DNA from: Litsea cubeba | Taxonomy: Eukaryota > Streptophyta > Magnoliopsida > Laurales > Lauraceae | Reading direction: 5' to 3' | DNA length: 64,000 nt | Assembly (NCBI GenBank): GCA_012931725.1 | Contig: CM022949.1 | Coordinates: forward strand, 55,075,852 to 55,139,851 | Part shown: positions 57,502 through 64,000 of the stretch, piece after piece | Position numbering within the stretch: position 1 is the first letter of the stretch | Layout of the letters: each line of letters starts with the position of its first letter | Notes under the pieces: model-generated | The model's database searches: none | Told to the model about the DNA's origin: nothing | Seen by the model: only the letters and a program-made list of their open reading frames with translations | Made by a program: the position numbers and the translations under genes

Positions 57502-58676
57502 GACTTAGAGTGTACCATAGGAACCCGTGTCTGGTATTGATGAACTTGACTGGCTAGTAATGGAAAAGGGATTATCGTGTGGCTTGCTTGTCTGGTATCG
57601 TCTTGAATCAGATAATCCCTATGAACTTGTCTTGCACTTGGAACTAGCCAGACTTGATTGTCTTGTCTGTCATTGGGTCAGAACCACTTTATTATTATTT
57701 GTATATCATGGCCATCTGCAGTTTGGGATTTAATGACGAATCGGTTACTCCGGTTGTCGGGGTGGGCAGTCGGCGTAGGACGGCGTCCATGGCGTTGAAT
57801 AGCTGGGAGCGGGCTAGGACCGTGCTGCTATTCCCAGGATAGGGAGCTAGGATCCCACTGGAGCCGGACTATGGTATCAGTAGTCCAAGGGGATTGTTAC
57901 TGGTACCCCGGGAGGTGGCATAGGACATCATCGGAGTCCCCCTCTTGCTTGTCTTGTTGCATTGCATGGATAGTGGTTACTGTTAGATGGTTGCTAGGAT
58001 TCTTGTTATTGTTTCTATATATTAATCTCGCTTTATGCCTAGCTTCGCATTCTTGTAATCATATGATCTTATACCTGTCATTACTCTATACTAGATGCAT
58101 GTCATGTTTATTATGCTTTGTATATCTATTGCTCAACATGTCGTTGACTTTGTTCCTTGATGTGCAGACACATCAGGTGAGTTCTTCTATGAGGAGCAGG
58201 CCGGTGAGGAGATCCTAGAGGATCTCCAACCAGCTGAGGAGGCACGAGAGTAGCGTGCCGATGACGTAGAGTAGCGTCATCACTTCCTGGCACGAGAGAG
58301 ATATATGGGGATTCATTTAGTTTTTATACTTTGATTCATTTTATTTCTCTCGTTGGACCTTTCTTTTATTACTTGACTTCAGTTCTTTTATTGGCCTTGT
58401 TTAGTGGGTTGGCCATTGTAATAACTTACTTGACTTTTTAGTTCTGTTACTCTTCTTGCAACTTTAAGTTTAATGAGAGTTTATTAATCATTGCGTGAGA
58501 TTCCATATGCCTAGAGTTGTATTAACTCTACATTTATTGTAACACATGAGGTTGGAAATATTAAATCCACACCGCAGACTACGATCCGTGGGCCCAAAGG
58601 ACAAAATTTTTAATTAGTCCTAAATTTCACTCTCCGGATCCGGTTATTTCTTTAATCGGGTTCGGGGGACGTGACA

Positions 58677-58792
58677 GACCCTATGTCGTCGACAATGTTT
58701 TCTCCAACGGCACATACGCACTTCTAAACATGGAAGGTGACAGATGTATGCTGCCCATCAACGGCAAGTTCATAAAGAGGTACTACCCTTGA
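58677..58792 (+). pseudogene. Tat-like integrase C-terminus
   Basis: Picks up directly after the duplicated GACCC with PYVVDNVFSNGTYALLNMEG and ends NGKFIKRYYP followed by TGA (58790-58792). This is the end of gag-pol of the element cut at 48196. Confidence 0.88.
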
Positions 58793-59119
58793 AGACTTAC
58801 CCAACTGGGTAAGAGCAATGCCTGTACGGCTAAAACCGGTTTCCAGGTACACGCTCGCTAAACCCACTATTTTTAGAATTTTCATATCAAATGTTGAAAT
58901 TTCTAGAAATTTAAACAATGCTTACTTTCATCGTTTCATTGTTAAAAAAAATCCAAGTTTAGGAGCCTTTCCCTAACTTGACCAAAATCTTCAACCCTTG
59001 AACCCAAAATTCATTGTTTAAAACAAAATCTGGATTCAGGGATTTCCACCCTAGTCCACCATACCTTTTACCGCCTAAATGGTTTTAGGTCAAAACTGTT
59101 GACCCTCGAGTCTTTAAAC
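58793..59119 (+). other. Untranslated sequence after pol of the Tat-like element
   Basis: No open frame or repeat of note; it leads into the tandem repeats. Confidence 0.5.
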
Positions 59120-59610
59120 AAAAAAAAAATGATTTTTCAAAAAACCGCGGGGAAGCGACACTTAGTCGATACTCGCACAAATTGGAAGCATGCGAACCAC
59201 GTTCGACACTTCCAAAATTACAGGGAAGCGACATTTCGTCGATACTTGTAAAATCCAAAACCGTGGAGATACAACATTTCAGTTGATATCCACACCCCAA
59301 ATTTCAAAGGTTAAAAAAAAACCCTAAAAACCATTGAGACACAACATTTCAGTTGATATCCATAACCCAAAGGTTCGAGAAAACCACAAATTTCAAAAAT
59401 CATGGGGAAACGACATCAAGTCAATACCCGCAAAACCAAAATTTTTTAAAAATAAGGATGCGACATTCCATCGATACTTGCACCAAAATCTGTGAGGATG
59501 CGACATTCCATCGATACTCGCGACCGAATGAGCAAGGATGCGACATTCCATCGATACTTACAAGAACATTCTGCAGGGAGGCGACTTTTAATCGATACTT
59601 GCATTTTTGA
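59120..59610 (+). repeat. Degenerate repeats GATGCGACATTCCATCGATAC
   Basis: About eight or nine copies of a unit reading GGGATGCGACATTYCATCGA followed by TACTYGC, at spacings of about 40-85 bp; the three near 59450-59560 are almost identical. Confidence 0.85.
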
Positions 59611-59612
59611 AA

Positions 59613-59830
59613 ACAAAACCGGCTATAGATGCCACCAAACCAGCTATAGATGCCACCAAAACAGGCTATAAATGCCACAAACCGGCTATCAATACCACAA
59701 AATAAAAACTTGGCTTTCAAAAAACCCGGCTATAGATGCCACCAAAACAGGCTATAAATGCCACCAAAGCTAGCTCTCATGCCACAAAACCGGCTTCCAT
59801 GCAATAAACAAAATCTGGCTCTCATGCCAA
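59613..59830 (+). repeat. Short tandem repeats CCGGCTATAGATGCCACCAAA
   Basis: Roughly ten copies of NGGCTATARATGCCACCAAA or the related NGGCTYTCATGCCA. The same GGCTATAAANGCC core occurs in the LTR at 39815-39875. Confidence 0.9.
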
Positions 59831-59929
59831 AATAATCATTTGACAAAAAATTTTCACAAAATGACGAGCTTTTGATCAAATCCCATTTAGCAATTACTTT
59901 CATCACAAAAAGATTTAAGTGAGCGTAGG

Positions 59930-60150
59930 GAAAACAAAAAAAAAAAACAACAAAAAAGGAGTACCAAAAAAATACATGCGGTACCAAAAAAAGAAAGTGT
60001 TCATAAGCACTACAAAAAAAAGTACAAAAAAATACATACGGTACCAAAAAAAAAAAGAAAGTGTTCACAAGCACTACAAAAAATAATACATAAGGTACAA
60101 AAAAAGGGAAGAAGGATAGTTTCTGTTTAAAAAAAAAAAAAAACAAGAGC
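59930..60150 (+). repeat. A-rich repeats with GGTACCAAAAAA units
   Basis: Several GTGTTCAYAAGCACTACAAAA and ACATACGGTACCAAAAAA units separated by A-runs, just beyond the 3' end of the antisense gene. Confidence 0.75.
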
Positions 60151-60235
60151 TCAACCAAAAATGGTCTCCAGCCAAGATTTCAGCTCCTCAAGCAAACTTT
60201 TGGCCTCAGCCGTCAGGGATCCAAGGCACGCTTCT

Positions 60236-63200
60236 TCAGGAACTTGCATGAGATGCTGGAGAATGCTGCAATCCTTCTTTCACACCGGGAAGCTTATCCC
60301 GAGCAGTTTGCCATTGTTTGTTCTCTTGAAACCTTTTTTCAAGAACTCGATCAGCATCTGCAACCCGACGAATCAGAGCACTCTCCCTGTCGCGAGCCTC
60401 TGTTATTGCAGCCCACTTGGCAGCGACTTGTGCCTTTAGATGCTCAAGACATTTTCTGGCCTCATCGACCTCCCTATCAAGGATGTTAAGGTCATGTGTC
60501 AGCCTAATGATGGCTAGCTCTTCTAAGTTCTTCTCTCGGACTATCTGCTTCTTGCTTTGTGTAGCCTCATTCAGGTCAGACTTAGCCTTATCAGCAGGGT
60601 CCAGGAACATCTCCTTGAAGAACTGGTCGTCAGCAAAACCCATGGTCTCAAACCACTTGTCACCCAGCGCAATGATCCTATCAACGATCGCCCTGGCACC
60701 TATGACATCCAGACCAGCCTCTTCGGCATCACCGAGAATCTCCTGCACATGCTGGATCATGCCAAATCCGGCATCCAAGTGTCCAGCAAGGAGAGTCTCA
60801 ATCCAGGAGTTCAGAACCCGCACCACCACCTTCTTTGCAAAAAGAAGTGATGGCCCAGCTGAAGATTCGCCCAGCTCCGTCGGTCGACTGCCCATGTCAT
60901 GCCCCCTTGAAAGAGGAACAAAAGAACTCTTTCCAGTTGGAGCTGCTGGAGAAGGAATCTCAGTACGAGGTATCTCCTCAACAGTGTCAGAACTAGTCCC
61001 AGGAGCCTCTACCTCTGGATCGACCTCTGGCATCCCTTGCTCTGGTTCAGAAAGAAGCAACGGACGCTCCGCTGTCACCTCAAAACCTGCCAAAGAAACA
61101 TAAAAAAGGTATGAATATGATCCTGTTTGAAAATCATTATTAGGGTTATTACTACAAAATACCTTCTTTGACGACTGGCGGAAGACTATCTTCCTCCATG
61201 AACTCATTGGGAGCATCATCAATATTTGCGTTCATCAATGGTTCAAAGTCATCGGAATCCTGTGGCAAGTCAGCTGACAAGAAAAATGTTAACAAACCAA
61301 GTCACAGACAAAAAAAAGAAAGCAAAAGAAGTTATACCAATTGGAGATTTTGGATTCACTCCAGAGTCCCTCGGTTCTTCTTCAGGTGCCCCGACAGGAT
61401 CCGTCACCACCTCATCGGCAGGAACCTCAGGCATCGCCAAATCTTCCTCTGCTAAAAAAAAAGGAGCAGCAGGGAGAGAAAACAAATCAAGACATGGAAA
61501 AACCCCATGGAAAGAGAAAGAGGAAGAATCATACATTCACCAATGGTCTCTTCTTCTCGGCTTCTCTTCTCTGGAGGCTCATCAGCATCCACTGGCACAT
61601 TTTCATTGATAGTAAGAGGGACTTCTATGTCAGGAGAGTCCTCATATTGCCCCTTGCTGCGATGATGACTCCTCTTCCTCTTACTCCTGTGGGCTCGCTT
61701 CTTAGAGGAACCGGCCCCGCTGTCAGAGTCAGGTTTCCCACTTGACTCCTCAATGGATGGTCTACTCTTGCCAGTAGACTCCACGGAAGCTTGCCTCTGT
61801 GCCGCTTGCATCCAAGCATCAAGTTCAGCTTCCTCCTGTTCTAGCTGCTCTAAAGCCTCATCAGGTATTTCTCGAACAGCTTCAGAACCAATGATACTCT
61901 GGTCACCGAGAAAGCCGATCTTGTGCTTCTCTCCAGAAAGGAAGGCCCAAACTTCCTCTCGCCGGACGCCATCCGACTTTCCAAGGCCCTTTCCAGATGC
62001 CATCTTCACATCAAGCTCCTTCTTGGAAAGCCCCCGATATGCCGAAAAGCTCTCCGTGAACCACTTCGCAAAGCCGGCAGTCCGGGAAGTCGACAACACA
62101 CGATAAGAGATCATGGCTGTAGTGTCTTCAGCACTATAGAAAGCCCATGCATTTCTCCCGTCCTGTAAACCTCCAAAGCGCTTCACCATGCTTGAAGGCG
62201 CTCCAACAACGCCTTGAGAAAAGCCCAACTGCAGAGCAAAGCGAGAAGGTACATACGGCTGGATGTTGACGAAAAGATGTCTGCGGTACACCATCGTGCC
62301 GACACGTATGCTGAAAAGCCACTCCTTCTCTGTGTTTGTCAAGGAGTAAGGCCTTCCCGACCCCGCCCTGGTAGAGTCTCGGGAGGCACCAAAATCAAAA
62401 GCCTTCTTCCGCAACTCCGGAGAAAGTCTCACTGAAGACTGCCCCATCTCGACGTCCTTGAACCGTCGGATCCTCATGCGGGCAAACAGAAGTGATTCGG
62501 ACACGGCTTTCCCCTTAGCCAGTAGAATCATGAGAGGATCATCATCCTGTGCACCACCCAGCCGATGGAAGCCAGGACAGTGGTACACATTCCATGAATA
62601 AAATATGTGGGCTGAAAATACTCTGTTCATGGGAAGCCCAAGCCGAACCAAAAAAGCAGCAGCCTGTAGTTCGGTACACAGGTAGGAGTAAAGAGCTGGC
62701 ACCAAAGCAAGCTGCTCTCCAAACGCCATCTGACAAGCCGGAAAAATACAATGCGGCCTGATGTGCGTTCCATCTCCTCCAGCAAAAACAACCTCACCAA
62801 GCCAATAAGTGAGGTAAACAGCGAGATCTCTCCGCAGTACAATGTCAGGACATATGGCGTTCGTACTCGCACAGAAATCTCTTAACTCTTCTTGCTAGCC
62901 AAGATCTTCTTCGAACTTGGATCCTGAGCCCTGGCTTCCTGGGTCGCACTATCAGAAGACTCCCACCTATAAAAAAAGTTTGGGAACGAAGAGCTAGAAC
63001 TCTTCCAACTGCTGGATCTAACTTTCAAACCCTCATTCTCCTTCAAAAAATCATAGAAGGCAACGAGCTGAAAGTGCAGAAGCCCGAACTCCTCAGACTG
63101 CTCCTCAAGGACGCTGTCGATCGGCATAAACTCCTCATAGAGTCTGCCAAGGATGGGCAATCCAGTAATGACGCTCAGCTCCTTCAAAGAGAAACCAATC

Positions 63201-64000
63201 TCACCATTCGTCACAACGAAGGTATTGGTTTTTGGAAGGAATGACTCCAACATAGCCATGTAGGCCTCGTCGGAAAAAATCACGGTCTCCCTAAAAGCGC
63301 GGACCGCGTCAAAAATCCCGGCTTCCTTCAAAATGGCCCCACCAATCAGCAGGATGCGATCAACCCACGACTTCCACTCGGAGTCAGCACTGAAATGGCC
63401 ACGAAGTCGAAAAGGCTTCACCCAATTACTGCCGTCATAGCTGAAAATGTCAAGGCCCACCGGTCTCAAATCGACCGACGGATAATCAGAGCCCTGGTAA
63501 CCGCTGGATGGCATCAACATGTCCATGTCAGTAGGCGACTTCTCCGCATATCTAGGAGAACCGCCAACAGAAACCCCGGTCTTGATTACATTTGTCCTTC
63601 TCACCCAGCTTGGAGGATCTTCCCTCTTAGAGCACGTGGGGGCAAGGCTCATGATCGAGACGGTGCGATCAAACGTCGACCGGGTAGCAACGGTCTTCTT
63701 CTCACCATCTGCTATGAAAGAGAACTGAAAACACCTCCTCTGGTATGTCATGTCATCAGGGACGGCATCACCAAAGAAGAAGGTAGGCTTGGGTAAAACA
63801 CTCTGATCTTTCATCACCCATGGACGACAGCTTATCATGATCTTATAAAATTCCTTTCCCTTGAGAGCGATCAGTCGCTGCCTCATCTCATCTCTGTTGA
63901 GGGAGTCGCACTCTTCCAGATTTCTCTCAACATACTGGACCTTCTCACAGGCCTGCTGAACGGTCGGATTAGAAGATCTAGCAGATCGACGAGGTACGCT
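60236..64000 (-). pseudogene. Antisense PMD (plant mobile domain) gene of the Tat-like element
   Basis: Runs against gag-pol. Exons read leftwards: beyond 64000 to about 61538, 61451-61338, 61273-61163, 61086-60236. All three introns are GT-AG and phase 1. Exon 1 encodes a PMD core: VTNGEIGFSLKELSVITGLP, ILGRLYEEFMPIDSV, then VLRRDLAVYLTYWLGEVVFA, LALVPALYSYLCTELQAAAF and a basic/acidic linker (SSKKRAHRSKRKRSHHRSKG). The last exon ends in a long coiled coil (LTHDLNILDREVDEARKCLE). A frameshift near 62893 breaks exon 1. The gene is open to the window edge, so its start is not seen. The tandem repeats of the retroelement lie just past its 3' end. Extra antisense genes after pol are reported in Tat elements; its function is unknown. 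Confidence 0.8.

Larger units (their letters stand above)
48196..58676 (+). mobile_element. Solo LTR (Tekay-like), with a Copia element inside
   Basis: Starts TGTAAGGTATGTGACC and ends TTCGGGGGACGTGACA. The 5-bp duplication GACCC (48191-48195 and 58677-58681) interrupts the integrase coding sequence of the Tat-like element, which resumes exactly after it. Without the 7.46-kb Copia insert it is about 3.0 kb with no gag or pol, hence a solo LTR. The 3' end matches the GACGTGACA end of the chromovirus LTR at 25323-35527 read on the minus strand, suggesting the same lineage. Confidence 0.88.
37578..64000 (+). mobile_element. Tat/Retand-like Ty3/gypsy retrotransposon, continues past window
   Basis: Layout: 5' LTR (37578-40117), leader with tandem repeats (40124-41970), gag-pol on the plus strand (about 42311-48195 and 58677-58792, split by a later insertion at 48196-58676), tandem repeats after pol (59120-59830) and a multi-exon PMD gene on the opposite strand (60236 to beyond 64000). 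A second, archaeal-type RNase H after the first, repeats after pol and extra antisense genes are all known for the Tat lineage. The preceding 5 bases, CCCTT, should reappear beyond the 3' LTR outside this window. Gag-pol is heavily damaged: stops, shifts and a deletion removing protease and the reverse transcriptase core. Confidence 0.88.

Noticed and set aside
58793..60235. Search for an envelope-like gene after pol in the Tat-like element
   Set aside because: Only repeats and A-rich sequence occur there before the antisense PMD gene; no sense-strand frame with signal or membrane segments.

Overview
This is a stretch of flowering-plant nuclear DNA that consists almost entirely of transposable elements. 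The evidence is plant-type LTR retrotransposons (a Tekay/Del-like chromovirus, a Tat-like Ty3/gypsy element and a SIRE-like Copia element), plant hAT, Mutator-like (MULE) and Helitron DNA transposons, plant mobile domain (PMD) genes, plant GT-AG introns and long AT-rich spacers. I cannot name the species. No gene in the window looks intact. The only traces of possible host genes are a Myb/SANT-like gene (1-8146) broken by insertions and one small unidentified exon (25281-25322 continuing at 35528-35583).

Left part (1-12.6 kb): a Myb/SANT-like gene on the minus strand is split by a solo LTR (662-7688, duplication GTGTC). That LTR holds a solo LTR of the Tat-like family (3237-7289, inverted), which in turn holds a 1.48-kb hAT derivative (5309-6788, duplication AGTCAAAG). 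A hAT MITE (8996-9442, duplication CATACGGA) follows, then unassigned sequence.

Middle (12.6-25.3 kb): a nearly complete 6.9-kb MULE (12624-19560, 9-bp duplication TTTGTTGAA) carries a MULE transposase fused or adjacent to an OTU cysteine-protease domain on the plus strand, and a five-exon PMD gene on the minus strand. Three arrays of short TGCACGG/CCGTGCA hairpins sit in the two subterminal regions and between the two convergent genes. A Helitron of about 4.4 kb (3' end at 24269) follows, with a 1.2-kb pyrimidine-rich block and internal duplications.

Right part (25.3-64 kb): a 10.2-kb Tekay-like chromovirus (25323-35527, minus) has nearly identical 2.6-kb LTRs but five breaks in its genes. 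Next to it lies a four-level nest: exon, then a solo-type LTR (35584 onward), then a Tat-like element (37578 to beyond the window end), then another solo LTR (48196-58676), then a SIRE-like Copia element (50038-57501, minus). The Tat-like element has tandem repeats in its leader, a gag-pol region missing the reverse transcriptase core, tandem repeats after pol, and on the opposite strand a multi-exon PMD gene (60236 to beyond 64000).

The most noteworthy points are: (i) the MULE that combines a transposase, an OTU protease and a PMD gene with symmetric hairpin arrays; (ii) PMD genes carried as antisense passengers by two unrelated element classes in one window, one of which keeps phase-consistent introns inside a retrotransposon; (iii) elements that moved very recently while already coding-defective; and (iv) GGTCRACC-type palindrome clusters shared by LTRs of different families. 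All gene calls come from reading the translated sequence; no database search was possible.
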